Assembly (NCBI GenBank): GCA_019358945.1
Contig: JAHHIE010000038.1
Coordinates: 1 to 62,922 of the forward strand
Source of the DNA: Stenomitos rutilans HA7619-LM2
Lineage (GTDB): Bacteria > Cyanobacteriota > Cyanobacteriia > Leptolyngbyales > Leptolyngbyaceae
Direction of reading: 5' to 3'
Length of the DNA: 62,922 nucleotides
Positions 25,909 through 35,934 of the stretch are shown here, one piece after another. Every line of letters begins with the position of its first letter. The stretch's first letter is position 1. The notes under the pieces are model-generated. The model made no database searches and had not been told where the DNA came from. It saw only the letters and a program-made list of their open reading frames with translations. Both the position numbers and the translations under genes were made by a program.

Positions 25909-28587
25909 GTGACTGTTTCCCCTTTAGCGTCAGGGCTAGACCTGACGACTCTTTTTCCCTTTGAGTTGGACGATTTTCAGCAGCAGGCGATTGCCGCGTT
26001 GGAGGCGGGTCGATCGGTCGTGGTCTGCGCGCCTACAGGATCAGGAAAAACGCTCATTGGGGAGTATGCCATCTATCGAGCGCTTAAGCGCGGCAAGCGA
26101 GTTTTTTACACCACCCCACTTAAAGCACTGTCGAACCAAAAACTGCGCGATTTTCGAGAACTTTTTGGCAGCGATCAGGTGGGTCTGCTGACCGGGGATG
26201 TGTCGGTCAATCGGGATGCCCCCATCCTGGTGATGACCACAGAAATCTTTCGTAATATGCTCTACGGTACCCCGATCGGCGAAGTGGGCACGTCGCTTAC
26301 AGGCGTTGAAGCCGTGGTGCTGGATGAATGCCACTATATGAACGATCGCCAGCGTGGCACCGTTTGGGAAGAATCCATTATTTACTGCCCACCCGAAATT
26401 CAGCTTGTGGCGCTGTCTGCCACTGTTGCCAATAGCGATCAACTCACGGATTGGATTCATCAAGTCCACGGCCCGACCGATCTTATTTATTCTGATTTTC
26501 GCCCCGTCCCCTTAGAGTTCCACTTCTGCAACCCCAAAGGCCTCTTTCCCTTACTCGACGACAGCCAAAAGCGCATCAACCCCCGCCTTAAGCTGAAAGG
26601 TGTGAAAGGTGCCCCCGGTGGTAGTAAACGCGGCCCGCGCCAGGAAAGCCCCAATCTAGCCTTTGTGCTGAGCCAATTGCGGCAGAAAGATATGTTGCCT
26701 GCCATCTATTTCATCTTCAGTCGGCGGGGCTGTGATCAGGCTGTTGCGACTGTCAGCGATGCACCGCTATCGATGGTCAGTGAAGCAGAAGCCGCGCAAC
26801 TCCGCGCACAGGTCGATGCCTTTCTAGCACAAAACCCAGAAGCAGGACGGGCAGGGCAGATTGAACCGCTATACCAGGGCATTGCAGCACACCACGCGGG
26901 CATTTTGCCTGCCTGGAAAGGATTGGTAGAAGAGCTTTTTCAGCAGGGCTTAATCAAGGTTGTGTTTGCTACCGAAACGCTCGCAGCCGGAATTAATATG
27001 CCTGCCCGCACAACGGTGATTTCGAGCCTCTCTAAGCGGACTGATCTGGGACATCGCTTGCTGAACGCCTCTGAGTTTTTGCAGATGGCAGGACGAGCAG
27101 GGCGGCGCGGCATGGATAGCCAGGGGCATGTCGTTACTGTGCAAACGCCTTTTGAAGGTGCACGCGAGGCAGCGTATTTAACCACTGTGGGGGCCGATCC
27201 ACTAGTAAGCCAGTTTACCCCCAGCTACGGCATGGTGCTAAATCTGCTGCAAACCCATACGCTGGAGGAGGCAAAAGAACTGGTTGAACGCAGTTTTGGG
27301 CAATACCTCTCCACGCTCTACTTACGACCTCAGCAGGACGCGATCGCCCATCTCGAGGCGGAGCTTGCCCAACTGCAAGCACAACTAGAGGGCGTGGATT
27401 GGAGTTTGCTGGCACAGTACGAAAAGCTGCAAGAACGACTGAAGGAAGAGCGCCGTCTGCTGAAGATTCTGCAAGACCAGGCAGCGGAAGTGCAGGCTAG
27501 CGATCTGCCCGTGGCGTTGTCGTTTGCGATCGCAGGCACCGTCCTCAGCCTCAAAGGTGCCAACGTGCCTGTCGCCCAACCGCTACCCGCCGCGCTGGTG
27601 ATGAAGGTGCCTGGTGCGGGACAGTTTCCTTACCTCATCTGCATTGGGAAGGACAACCGTTGGTATGTCGTTACGGTAAAAGATGTTGTGGGTCTGCGGG
27701 GCGAAATTCCCCGGCTCAGTGGTGTGGATCATCTCACGCCACCCCCTGAAATGCCTCTCAAACCGGGGCAGATGAAGTCAGGGGACAGCACCACAGCGAC
27801 GATCGCCAATCAAATTCCCGCTGTCCCGTCTCCAATCGACGAAGCGCCCGAAGTGTACGAGCAGCTTCAGCGTATGGAAGGCGTCCAACATCAGCTTGAA
27901 GCACATCCAGTTAACCGTTGGGGTAATCGTGTGACCATTCTCAAGCGCCAAAAACGCATCACAGCGGTACAGACTGAACTGGTCGATCGCCAGACCAAGC
28001 TTGATCGGCAAGCTCAACAGCACTGGCGAGAATTTCTGGACTTAATCGAAATTCTGCAACATTTTGGCTGTCTCGAAGGCTTAATTCCCACACCGTTAGG
28101 TCAAGCGACTGCTGCGATTCGGGGCGATAACGAGCTTTGGTTGGGACTAGCGCTCATGTCTGGAGAGCTTGATGTGCTGGATCCACACCATCTGGCAACG
28201 GCCTGTGCTGCACTCGTCACCGAAGTGTCGCGCCCTGATAGCTGGACACGCTATGACCTTTCTGGCGAAGTCGAAGAAGCGTTGGGTGGCTTGAGAGGCA
28301 TTCGTCGTCGCCTCTTTCAGCTTCAGCGCAAATATCAAGTTGTACTCCCTGTATGGCTAGAGTACGAACTGGTCGGCCTGGTCGAGCAATGGGCGCTCGG
28401 CGTGGAATGGACAGAACTCTGCTCGAATACCAGCCTTGATGAGGGCGATGTGGTTCGCATTCTCCGCCGCACGCTCGATTTTCTCTCGCAAATTCCGCAC
28501 GTGCCGCACGCGCCGAACGAATTGAAACATACAGCACATCAAGCCATTCGCTTGATCGATCGCTTTCCTGTCAAAGAGGGTGTGTAG
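25909..28587 (+). CDS. Ski2/Mtr4-like DExH-box RNA helicase
   Basis: The protein is 892 residues. Motif I is APTGSGKT, motif II DECH, motif III ALSATVAN, then TTPLKALSNQKLRDF in the N-terminal RecA domain. The second RecA domain has FATETLAAGINMPA and QMAGRAGRRG. A coiled-coil region (about residues 475-520) is followed by a C-terminal DSHCT-like domain. This domain set matches the Ski2/Mtr4 superfamily, which unwinds structured RNA for decay or processing, and such genes are conserved in cyanobacteria. GTG 25909 is favoured because AGGTAGGA lies nine bases before it; TTG 25903 is the alternative. A glycine/lysine-rich insert lies near residues 228-250. Confidence 0.92.
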   Translation: MTVSPLASGLDLTTLFPFELDDFQQQAIAALEAGRSVVVCAPTGSGKTLIGEYAIYRALKRGKRVFYTTPLKALSNQKLRDFRELFGSDQVGLLTGDVSVNRDAPILVMTTEIFRNMLYGTPIGEVGTSLTGVEAVVLDECHYMNDRQRGTVWEESIIYCPPEIQLVALSATVANSDQLTDWIHQVHGPTDLIYSDFRPVPLEFHFCNPKGLFPLLDDSQKRINPRLKLKGVKGAPGGSKRGPRQESPNLAFVLSQLRQKDMLPAIYFIFSRRGCDQAVATVSDAPLSMVSEAEAAQLRAQVDAFLAQNPEAGRAGQIEPLYQGIAAHHAGILPAWKGLVEELFQQGLIKVVFATETLAAGINMPARTTVISSLSKRTDLGHRLLNASEFLQMAGRAGRRGMDSQGHVVTVQTPFEGAREAAYLTTVGADPLVSQFTPSYGMVLNLLQTHTLEEAKELVERSFGQYLSTLYLRPQQDAIAHLEAELAQLQAQLEGVDWSLLAQYEKLQERLKEERRLLKILQDQAAEVQASDLPVALSFAIAGTVLSLKGANVPVAQPLPAALVMKVPGAGQFPYLICIGKDNRWYVVTVKDVVGLRGEIPRLSGVDHLTPPPEMPLKPGQMKSGDSTTATIANQIPAVPSPIDEAPEVYEQLQRMEGVQHQLEAHPVNRWGNRVTILKRQKRITAVQTELVDRQTKLDRQAQQHWREFLDLIEILQHFGCLEGLIPTPLGQATAAIRGDNELWLGLALMSGELDVLDPHHLATACAALVTEVSRPDSWTRYDLSGEVEEALGGLRGIRRRLFQLQRKYQVVLPVWLEYELVGLVEQWALGVEWTELCSNTSLDEGDVVRILRRTLDFLSQIPHVPHAPNELKHTAHQAIRLIDRFPVKEGV

Positions 28588-28627
28588 TCTACAAAAGGTT
28601 GTTTAGCCCCAAACGTAACCATATCGG

Positions 28628-29626
28628 CTAGCCTTCTTCCAGGCCGCCAACCACTCGGTTACGCCCAGCAGCTTTTGCTTTTAAGAGGTTTTGGTCGGCA
28701 CGTTGCAGCAGGCTGGCTCCTTTCAGATCGTCACTAGCTTTTAGGGATGCAGCACCCGCGCTAATGGTCATGTCAAGCGTGAGGGCGTCGTCGATCGCAA
28801 ACGTCTGGTCACCAATTAAGTGACAGAGGCGACGACCAACCAGCAAAGCTTCTTGCTCATCGGTACTACTCAGCAGAATGACAAATTCTTCGCCGCCATA
28901 GCGAAAGAGCGTATCGCGAAACCGGAGGTTGTGGCGCAGCCGACCGGCGATGAGTTGCAGGGCGCGATCGCCAACAGGATGCCCGTAGGTGTCGTTAATG
29001 TTTTTGAAGTAATCCACATCCAGCATCAGGATGCTCATTTGCTCTGAGCGAACGCGAGAATTTTGGATCTGACGAGGCAGTTCCCAATCAAGGGCACGAC
29101 GATTATTCAGTTCTGTGAGCGGGTCTGACAGCGCGATCGCAGACAGAATATCGTTCGTTCGCATCAGTTCACGGTGATTCTTAACGGTACGCAACCCAGA
29201 GGCAATTTGTGCGCTGAGCAAACGGTCTTGCTGTATGACCACATCTAGATCCAGTGTCTCCCCTTTGGCATCCTGTTTAGGAAACCATAAATAGGCATCG
29301 GCACCGCTCTCCAGCGCATCGGCTCGGCACTCCATTTCCCAAAAGCGATCGCGCCACGCTTCTGCCAGGGTATGCGTCGGATAATCGAGCAGCAAGCAAT
29401 AAATCCAGGCAAGACGCGTTTGCTCTTTAATTTGGCGGCAAAGTTCTAAGCTACCCGGTTGATTTCCCTGAAGAATGACCAGATCGGGCTGCTGTGCTTG
29501 AACCAGCGGCATGGCTTCGCTTGCATTTGTTGCCACTTCTACAGTGCAACTCACTAAGTTTCGGATACGAACCAGAAGTGTTGCCAGAAAGTCATCACCT
29601 CCGACTAACAAAATCGAAGCGTCCAT
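28628..29626 (-). CDS. diguanylate cyclase with receiver-like domain
   Basis: The protein is 332 residues. The N-terminal response-regulator-like domain (ILLVGGDDF, then DLVILQGNQPGS) has Gln/Gly where the phospho-acceptor Asp should be, so it is probably not phosphorylated in the usual way. The C-terminal GGDEF domain is intact: DPLTELNNRRAL, DVDYFKNINDTYGHPVGD and the active site GGEEF. An RFRD inhibitory site lies five residues before GGEEF, so product inhibition by c-di-GMP is expected. It makes c-di-GMP from two GTP. It converges with the helicase gene and stands alone. Confidence 0.92.
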   Translation of the reverse strand: MDASILLVGGDDFLATLLVRIRNLVSCTVEVATNASEAMPLVQAQQPDLVILQGNQPGSLELCRQIKEQTRLAWIYCLLLDYPTHTLAEAWRDRFWEMECRADALESGADAYLWFPKQDAKGETLDLDVVIQQDRLLSAQIASGLRTVKNHRELMRTNDILSAIALSDPLTELNNRRALDWELPRQIQNSRVRSEQMSILMLDVDYFKNINDTYGHPVGDRALQLIAGRLRHNLRFRDTLFRYGGEEFVILLSSTDEQEALLVGRRLCHLIGDQTFAIDDALTLDMTISAGAASLKASDDLKGASLLQRADQNLLKAKAAGRNRVVGGLEEG

Positions 29627-30125
29627 TGGCGTTTTAGCAGCCTAGTTTAAAAATCAGGTTCATACGTTATTAAGGTACTGGGGTTTCTACTGCGAGAGTA
29701 TGCATCATAGACCATTTGGCAGGCGGAATCAGAACACCGAATATTCAGGTATCAATCTACACTTTAAGAAAAGAAACACACGGAGGTTCAACGTTTCCGC
29801 AAGTCTTGTTTGTAGAAAACGATTGAGCGCTTGGAGTCTTTATGAACTGGCATATAGGGTAGAGCATCCGTAAACTTTAGCAGGATGGGGTTGCCATCCC
29901 TCGGCGATCGTGGTGAGAATCTGCACCTAACAGCCATACAATCACACGAACGCTACCTTTTTTCGAGGAGTATGCCCAAATTTCCACTTGTCCAGGCTAT
30001 GTTGTGTCCCTTTCCGCCATTCTGCGAAAGCTTCAGGATTCCATGACACTTCAAGCAGAGATTAACTACCGCTGGGTTAGACAACTGTTAGGTTAAATAG
30101 GCTAAACAACATCAGTAATGTGGCA
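29627..30125. other. gene-free stretch with a short protein-like scrap
   Basis: On the minus strand between about 30062 and the stop at 29944-29942 the codons read SLLEVSWNPEAFAEWRKGTQ, then HSLDKWKFGHTPRKKVAFV. This looks like real protein but has a stop just upstream and no start, so it is probably a C-terminal remnant of a lost gene. GGATGG..CCATCC at about 29882-29900 forms a small hairpin. Nothing else is recognised. Confidence 0.35.
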
Positions 30126-30581
30126 TTAGTGATGTGGTCTTAAGGCACTGCCCTCAATAAAATCTAACAAGATACGTTGATGGGGTTTGCCGAGCGGGCG
30201 CGTCTGGTTCGCCTGGTGCGAGTAGCGATCGCCCCGCCGAATGTCTTCAACACTCGCCAGTGCCATATCCCATCCTTCCTTTAGGACAAGCTGGCTGAGA
30301 TCGACATCCAACACGCCTTGGTAGACACAGCGAACTACCTGGATATCTTCATAAAAGCCGAAAGGGGTAAGCATGGCGGGTGCGTAACTAATTTCTTCCA
30401 CTAATTCCCGTCGAATTGCCTCATCAGGATGCTCACCAGGCTCTAGGTGACCACCAAACAGCGCCCAGTGGCCGGGGTAGAGAATGCCAGGAATATCGTC
30501 ACGGAGTTGGAGTAAAAAATGACCGTTTTGATGCAGAATGACGATCGCAACTTTATGACGATGCTCCTGACTAATATCCAA
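30126..30581 (-). CDS. Nudix hydrolase
   Basis: The protein is 151 residues. The Nudix box GGHLEPGEHPDEAIRRELVE with the following EI fits GX5EX7REUXEEXGU except that the final Gly is replaced by Ser-Tyr. Strand VAIVILHQNGHFLLQLRD precedes it, and IPGILYPGHWALFGG is the usual lead-in. Such enzymes hydrolyse nucleoside diphosphates linked to another group; the substrate cannot be read from the sequence. It ends with EGSALRPHH. It lies 58 bases downstream of the OB-fold lipoprotein gene on the same strand and may share its transcript. Confidence 0.88.
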   Translation of the reverse strand: MDISQEHRHKVAIVILHQNGHFLLQLRDDIPGILYPGHWALFGGHLEPGEHPDEAIRRELVEEISYAPAMLTPFGFYEDIQVVRCVYQGVLDVDLSQLVLKEGWDMALASVEDIRRGDRYSHQANQTRPLGKPHQRILLDFIEGSALRPHH

Positions 30582-30639
30582 GTGTTCTATCCTCCCACGT
30601 CAAGCTTTTGCAGAAAGTTCTATGCTCGTAGGTGAGCAG

Positions 30640-31098
30640 TCAGCTCTCAGCGTGGGACGTGCCACGATCGCTTTTGACGGCAGGCGTATGCTGAAGTTGC
30701 CGCTGCTGCTCAAGATAAACAGATCCCTGTTCTCTGCCGTTGAGTTGAATAGTTTGATAGAGCAGTTTGCCCTCTACCACAACGCCATCACCTAAATTTG
30801 GGATCGCGTCTGTGGCAATCACCCAGAGGCTTCCCGTAGCGTCGCTGAGTTCGTAAGCAGTCTTGCCTAGGAGAGGCACCCGTTGACCCACCTGCCCTTT
30901 AACCTTCACGATCGCGTTGACATGAGGCGTCTGTTTGAGCGTCGCGATCGTATTGGTGGCGATCGCAAACTCAACAGGTTGAATACCACCACTGCCTTGT
31001 GCCTCACCGAACGAGACACAACCCGTTAGACCCATCATAAGCAGAGCCACCATTGACCACTCGGTATGAGCTTTCATGGGAGCGGTTAAAAACCCCAT
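30640..31098 (-). CDS. lipoprotein with OB-fold-like domain
   Basis: The protein is 152 residues. The start at 31098 has AGGGAG seven bases upstream. The signal (WSMVALLMMGLTGC) ends in a perfect lipobox LTGC, so the protein is lipid-anchored. The mature part (TIATLKQTPHVNAIVKVKGQ, VPLLGKTAYELSDATGSLWV, VVVEGKL) has the strand pattern of small bacterial OB folds of the YgiW/tRNA_anti-like type. Function is unknown. Confidence 0.75.
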   Translation of the reverse strand: MGFLTAPMKAHTEWSMVALLMMGLTGCVSFGEAQGSGGIQPVEFAIATNTIATLKQTPHVNAIVKVKGQVGQRVPLLGKTAYELSDATGSLWVIATDAIPNLGDGVVVEGKLLYQTIQLNGREQGSVYLEQQRQLQHTPAVKSDRGTSHAES

Positions 31099-31234
31099 GA
31101 TATTTCTCCCTCTCAGAGACAGACGCAAAGGAACGCTAGATCTGCGAAACTGGTAAGCAACCTAACGCTGTATTAACACAGACATTGATGTTTGACCATA
31201 TGTGCGGCAGCGATCGCTGCCTTGATTCTGCCTA

Positions 31235-32098
31235 ATGTCTACTGCTCAACTGCTTGACGGCAAAGCCCTCGCCAATTCAATTCAAACTGAGCTAACGCAA
31301 CAAGTCCAGGACTTGCAAATTCGCAAAGGCCGTGCGCCCGGTTTGGCAGTGCTGATGGTAGGGGATAATCCTGCTAGCGCGGCATATGTTCGCAATAAAG
31401 AGCGAGCTTGCGCCAATGTGGGCATTGCATCCTTTGGTCGGCATTTTCCAGCCACCGCAACCCAGGCTGAGTTAGAACAGGCGATCGCCGCCTTGAACGA
31501 GGACGAACGCGTCGATGGCATTCTCGTCCAGCTCCCTCTGCCAGACCATTTAGACGCGGTTGCACTCCTGAACCAAATTGCTCCCGACAAAGACGCAGAC
31601 GGGCTGCACCCAGTCAATTTGGGGCGACTGGTGCGAGGGGAACCAGGTTTACGAAGCTGCACTCCCGCAGGTGTAATGCGACTCCTTCAAGCCTATGACG
31701 TTCACCCCAAAGGGCAACACGCCGTCGTGATCGGACGCAGTATTTTAGTCGGCAAACCCCAGGCGTTGATGCTACTGGAAGCGGATGCCACTGTCACGAT
31801 CGCCCATTCCCGCACGCCTGACCTCGGCGCGATCGCGCGGGCTGCTGATATTCTCGTAGTGGCCGTGGGTTGTCCAGCACTCATCACGGCGGCGATGGTA
31901 AAACCAGGCGCGATCGTCGTCGATGTCGGCATGAACCGGGTTACCGATGCCAGCGGCAAAGCGCGTTTAGTTGGGGATGTTGACTTTGCCTCGGTGCAGT
32001 CGATCGCGAAGTTGATTACACCAGTTCCCGGTGGCGTCGGTCCTATGACGGTCGCCATGCTGCTCCAAAATACGGTGCAGAGCTACATCGAACGCTAG
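31235..32098 (+). CDS. folD: methylenetetrahydrofolate dehydrogenase/cyclohydrolase
   Basis: This bifunctional enzyme of 287 residues interconverts 5,10-methylene-, methenyl- and 10-formyl-tetrahydrofolate with [22 protein letters not shown] holds the catalytic Tyr and Lys, [13 protein letters not shown] and [16 protein letters not shown] are the first signature, [20 protein letters not shown] is the NADP-binding segment and [18 protein letters not shown] is the C-terminal signature. Length is normal. It is followed on the same strand by crtE after 250 bases. Confidence 0.97.
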   Translation: MSTAQLLDGKALANSIQTELTQQVQDLQIRKGRAPGLAVLMVGDNPASAAYVRNKERACANVGIASFGRHFPATATQAELEQAIAALNEDERVDGILVQLPLPDHLDAVALLNQIAPDKDADGLHPVNLGRLVRGEPGLRSCTPAGVMRLLQAYDVHPKGQHAVVIGRSILVGKPQALMLLEADATVTIAHSRTPDLGAIARAADILVVAVGCPALITAAMVKPGAIVVDVGMNRVTDASGKARLVGDVDFASVQSIAKLITPVPGGVGPMTVAMLLQNTVQSYIER

Positions 32099-32351
32099 AG
32101 GTCGAGCGAAGTAGCCCAAGCCGCAGTGATAGCGAGATGAACAAGGCTCATGGCTTAAAACAGTTGTTTGCAGCCCCAAGTTGACCGACGTGAACGCAAA
32201 AGTCCAGAAACTCAATGTCTCATGAGTGCAGAAACCTCCGTAGAATGATTGAGGGGTTGAGAAGCGTGGGGATAAAGAATGATTGAGGGAAATCGATTGG
32301 GTCACGCGATTGTGATGTAACTGAAGTGAGAACGGGGAGGGAAGTATCGAA

Positions 32352-33278
32352 ATGGTTTTATCAGACAAGCTGCATATGTCCCAGAAGGCAAGCCATTTTG
32401 ATCTGGCAGCCTATCTACAAGAACGGCAAACGCTTGTAGAGGCGGCGCTCGATCGTGCACTCCCAGTCATTTATCCCGAAAAGATTTATGACGCGATGCG
32501 TTATTCCCTACTGGCAGGTGGCAAGCGGCTGCGTCCCATTCTCTGTTTGGCAACCTGTGAACTCATTGGTGGCACGATTGACATGGCGATGCCCACCGCT
32601 TGTGCCTTAGAGATGATCCACACTATGTCATTAATCCACGACGATCTGCCCGCGATGGATAACGACGACTATCGGCGCGGCAAGCTGACCAACCACAAAG
32701 TGTACGGTGAAGATATTGCCATCCTGGCAGGTGATGGCTTACTTGCCTACGCTTTTGAGCACGTGGCAATGGAAACAAAAAACGTGCCCTACGATCGCCT
32801 CCTCCGCATTGTCGCCATTTTGGGACGGGCCGTTGGCGCGGCGGGTCTTGTCGGTGGGCAGGTGGTTGACCTCGAATCGGAAGGCAAAACAGACGTCTGC
32901 CTGGAGACACTCAACTTCATTCACAATCACAAAACAGCCGCATTGCTCGAAGCGTCTGTGACATCAGGTAGCATTCTGGCAGGTGTTTCAGAGGCCGATT
33001 TGCAGCACCTCACACGGTATGCCGAGCATATTGGTCTGGCCTTTCAAATTGTGGACGATATTCTAGACATCACAGCAACCCAAGAGCAACTGGGTAAAAC
33101 GGCTGGCAAAGATCTGCGAGCGCAGAAAGCGACCTATCCCAGCATTTGGGGCCTAGAAGAGTCGAAAACTCAGGCACACACGCTGGTGCAAAAGGCCAAA
33201 GCAGAACTGGCAGGCTTTGGCGATCGAGCCAAACCGTTAGTGGCGATCGCTGACTTTATTACCGCTCGTACCCACTAA
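32352..33278 (+). CDS. crtE: geranylgeranyl diphosphate synthase
   Basis: This polyprenyl synthetase of 308 residues extends farnesyl or shorter diphosphates with IPP to GGPP for carotenoids, chlorophyll phytol and plastoquinone. The first Asp-rich motif is [14 protein letters not shown] (two residues between Asp pairs, plus the bacterial insert) with [10 protein letters not shown], and the second is [19 protein letters not shown] and [10 protein letters not shown] are conserved substrate-site segments. The folD-crtE-divergent PAP2 order is common in cyanobacteria. ATG 32352 is used; MSQKASHF 36 bases further on is an alternative. Confidence 0.94.
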   Translation: MVLSDKLHMSQKASHFDLAAYLQERQTLVEAALDRALPVIYPEKIYDAMRYSLLAGGKRLRPILCLATCELIGGTIDMAMPTACALEMIHTMSLIHDDLPAMDNDDYRRGKLTNHKVYGEDIAILAGDGLLAYAFEHVAMETKNVPYDRLLRIVAILGRAVGAAGLVGGQVVDLESEGKTDVCLETLNFIHNHKTAALLEASVTSGSILAGVSEADLQHLTRYAEHIGLAFQIVDDILDITATQEQLGKTAGKDLRAQKATYPSIWGLEESKTQAHTLVQKAKAELAGFGDRAKPLVAIADFITARTH

Positions 33279-33367
33279 ATAGAAAGGTTAAAGGCTAAAG
33301 GCTAAGCGAACTTTTTATCCTTTATCCTTTAGCATCCATCCTTTATCCTCCTCTCTCCGCAAAACAC

Positions 33368-33823
33368 ATGCAGGACTTTGGCAACATTATTCACAACCAG
33401 GTACTGCTGGTCGCGCTTATCGCGTGTCTGGTTGCTCAAGCCATGAAGCTTGTCATTGAGTTTGGCAAACATCATAAAGTCAATTTGCGGGTGTTGGTAG
33501 AAACAGGCGGCATGCCCAGTGCCCATTCGGCACTTGTTGCCGCCCTGGCAACAGGTGTTGGACAAACCGCTGGCTGGGCAAGTTCCGAGTTTGCGATCGC
33601 GATTATTTTTGCGGTGATCGTTATGTATGATGCAGCAGGCGTGCGACAGGCGGCTGGCAAACAGGCCCGCATTCTCAACCAAATCATTGATGAGTTTTTT
33701 CAGGAAGATCAGCAGTTCAACGAAGATCGCCTTAAGGAATTACTCGGTCACACTCCCGTCCAGGTTATCGCTGGCTCGATTCTAGGAGTGCTTATTTCCT
33801 GGGCCGCTGAGCTTGCTTATTAG
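33368..33823 (+). CDS. divergent PAP2-family (DUF212) membrane protein
   Basis: The protein is 151 residues. VETGGMPSAHSALVAALATG and AVIVMYDAAGVRQAAGKQA are the two family signatures; they resemble the phosphatase motifs of PAP2 proteins but lack the complete acid-phosphatase triad. Hydrophobic helices lie at about 8-25, 52-70, 74-92 and 132-148. The family is conserved in cyanobacteria and plastids with no proven reaction. It follows crtE on the same strand, so it may be cotranscribed. Confidence 0.9.
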   Translation: MQDFGNIIHNQVLLVALIACLVAQAMKLVIEFGKHHKVNLRVLVETGGMPSAHSALVAALATGVGQTAGWASSEFAIAIIFAVIVMYDAAGVRQAAGKQARILNQIIDEFFQEDQQFNEDRLKELLGHTPVQVIAGSILGVLISWAAELAY

Positions 33824-33975
33824 TCAGTTTTGAGTGCAAAGTTTTGAGTTTTGAGTTGAGGGAATCGGTAAGAGGTTAGCCAGCAGTGGTTTAGCCTTCA
33901 GTCAGTTTTGAGTGCAAAGTTTTGAGTTGAGAGGACAGGTAGTGGACAACTAGCAGCGGTTTAGCCCTCAGCCTC
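33822..33975 (+). repeat. tandem imperfect ~75-bp repeat
   Basis: AGTCAGTTTTGAGTGCAAAG opens two neighbouring copies (33822 and 33900). Each continues GTTTTGAGTTGAG and ends GCAGYGGTTTAGCC before CTTCAG or CTCAG. The units are the TTTTGAG-type heptamers seen at 46381-46535 and 52690. Confidence 0.65.
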
Positions 33976-34041
33976 AGCTACCCCTACTTTTACCTTCTGT
34001 CCCCGCCTTCTGCCCCTCGCCTTCTGCCTCCTGCCCTTAAA

Positions 34042-34827
34042 TCAGCCATTACCAGGGAAATGCTCAATCTGGGCATAGCCACTGAAGACCAACTTCTTAC
34101 CCTGAGTTTCCAAGCGGTTGATGCGCATCGTCACGCCGTCAAGGTCAAAGCGATCGAGATCCACCATATTGTCGAGGATCTCGGCAAACGCCAGCGTCAG
34201 CACGCGCGAGACGCCTCTAAGGGTCTCTGGCACCACGTCTTCGTTAAACTGCGGGTTCTGAAAGGAAATTCGACGGCGACGTTCGACCGCTAAAGACGCA
34301 ATCAGGCTGATCGGGACAGAGCCATTGGGTAGCTCCGTCTTCGCAAAGATTTTGATCTGGCTACCGGGCATTAGCTGTAGATTAACATCCGTAAACGAGA
34401 CAGGCTCACCACCTGACAAATTGGTGAGTTCGGGCGTATCAATATTTAAAAGGCGTTTTTTAACCAGTTCAGCCATAAACGCCTGGTTAATACCGTCTTC
34501 GGTCAGCACAACCTGCGCGATCGCCTGCGTTGGCTGTTTCAACCGAATTTTACCGCTCAGGACAGAGCTGAAGTCGATCGAAACCGCGTCCGTCTCAAAG
34601 GACATTTCTTCGACCCAAAAGTCTCTGCGAATGACCAAACGGCGGCCATTCATCTTGAAGTTGTCGATACTCCCTTGCAGTAGCTTGCTGGAAGGAGAGC
34701 AACGGATAGCCACCTCAACTGACTCACTCTGAGAGAACAGATGACGGATCGATTGGCTGACAACCTTATTGAGCATGCGCTCACCAAAGTCGGTGCCGGT
34801 AGGGGGTGCAGTGAAGCCACCAATCAT
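34042..34827 (-). CDS. DUF2993 (LmeA-type) phospholipid-binding-like protein
   Basis: The protein is about 261 residues. LNKVVSQSIRHLFSQSESVEVAI opens the domain, MNGRRLVIRRDFWVEEMSFE and TQAIAQVVLTEDGINQAFMA are family motifs, and VTMRINRLETQGKKLVFSG closes it. DUF2993 proteins are elongated tubular lipid-binding-like proteins; in mycobacteria LmeA acts in the envelope. Here no signal peptide is apparent, so it may be cytosolic or membrane-peripheral. An in-frame ATG at 34869 would add 14 residues. Confidence 0.82.
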   Translation of the reverse strand: MIGGFTAPPTGTDFGERMLNKVVSQSIRHLFSQSESVEVAIRCSPSSKLLQGSIDNFKMNGRRLVIRRDFWVEEMSFETDAVSIDFSSVLSGKIRLKQPTQAIAQVVLTEDGINQAFMAELVKKRLLNIDTPELTNLSGGEPVSFTDVNLQLMPGSQIKIFAKTELPNGSVPISLIASLAVERRRRISFQNPQFNEDVVPETLRGVSRVLTLAFAEILDNMVDLDRFDLDGVTMRINRLETQGKKLVFSGYAQIEHFPGNG

Positions 34828-35466
34828 GCGATCTTTCGTCCCGAAGGTTGTCTCACTACGTTGTAACAAATTGTGAAGTACTCAGCAATCTTTATTTGGA
34901 TTGAACGTCGCTCAATCGATCGCAAAGAGACTTACACAAACACGTTCAAAGAGGCATGAATAAAAGCGATAGCAAGTTTTTGGGAACGTCAGGCGACAAA
35001 CGATTAAAGTTTTCTTGACCTTCGATTTGTAAAGCTGATCTGAGAAGCGCTGCGCTGAACGCTTGGGCCGATACTTGGCTACCCAGCAGAATCACTAGCG
35101 ACAAAACCCTCACCGAAGAAGGCGTTGTACCACCAGCCTAACTGCACCAAGCAGAAACGAAGTCGATCGCTCAGTCTTTTGCAAAACCCGTTAACGGTAC
35201 GCTCTATTTTAACCCGGATCGCTCCAGTGCCAGACAGCGAACCTTGAACGAGAATTCAGGGGGCAACGTCAGGCTCTTCGTGACTTTTAGCTTTTTCTAT
35301 ACGAAGCCACCCTGCTCAAAGTTGTGAACTGAAGGGCGAACTTCGATTCCTTAGGTGTAAGTCCTATCTAACTTGATTCTGACTTTTGGCTCCTGATTTC
35401 TGGCTTCCCTTCCTGCCTTCATCCCTCGTCCTTTCACCTTCTGCCCTATCCCTCACCCCTTACCCC
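34828..35466. other. gene-free stretch with a possible degraded reading frame
   Basis: From about 35028 to 35335 on the plus strand one frame reads LRSAALNAWADTWLPSRITS, then KTLTEEGVVPPA, a TAA, then ETKSIAQSFAKPVNGTLYFN and PDRSSARQR up to a TGA. The composition is protein-like and only one internal stop occurs, so I suspect a pseudogene remnant, but I do not recognise a family. The end (35390-35466) is filled with CTTCTGCC/CCCTCACC-type short repeats. Confidence 0.3.
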
Positions 35467-35934
35467 TCACCGTTGCCTAAACACATCGGCTGTCGCGCTG
35501 GATGGTGATTCGGCATAGCGTTTGAGTTCACGTGCCATGCGACGAATACCCTGCTGCTCGTCCTGACGGATGAACGGGAAGATCACCCGTGTGAGCAGTC
35601 CAGAGAAATTTTCCTGGTGAACATATTTGGTGCGGTCGCGCCCTGACTCCTGGAGCTGGAACACATGCTCATGCACAAAGCCAGGAATTGAGGACACCCA
35701 CTTCAAGCAAACTTCTGGCTGCAACAGCGTAATGAGGGGTTGAAACTCTGTTTCTTCATCACCCAGAATGCGCCGTAGTGATAGCGAAACCTCCCGTCCC
35801 TGCTCAAAGCGTTGCTTGGGGTCGCAGTCATAAAGGTAAGTATTCCAATACAACCATTGCTCTTTACGCAGAAGCGCTTGCCAAACCCTACGCCGGGACG
35901 CATTGATCTCCATTTCGACATAAAGACTAGGCAT
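35467..35934 (-). CDS. SRPBCC-family (START-like) protein
   Basis: The protein is 155 residues. EMEINASRRRVWQALLRKEQ opens a polyketide-cyclase/START-type fold, followed by FQPLITLLQPEVCLKWVSSI, PGFVHEHVFQLQESG and the long C-terminal helix RRMARELKRYAES. These proteins bind hydrophobic ligands in a deep cavity; the ligand is unknown. It stands alone between repeat-rich spacers. Confidence 0.82.
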   Translation of the reverse strand: MPSLYVEMEINASRRRVWQALLRKEQWLYWNTYLYDCDPKQRFEQGREVSLSLRRILGDEETEFQPLITLLQPEVCLKWVSSIPGFVHEHVFQLQESGRDRTKYVHQENFSGLLTRVIFPFIRQDEQQGIRRMARELKRYAESPSSATADVFRQR

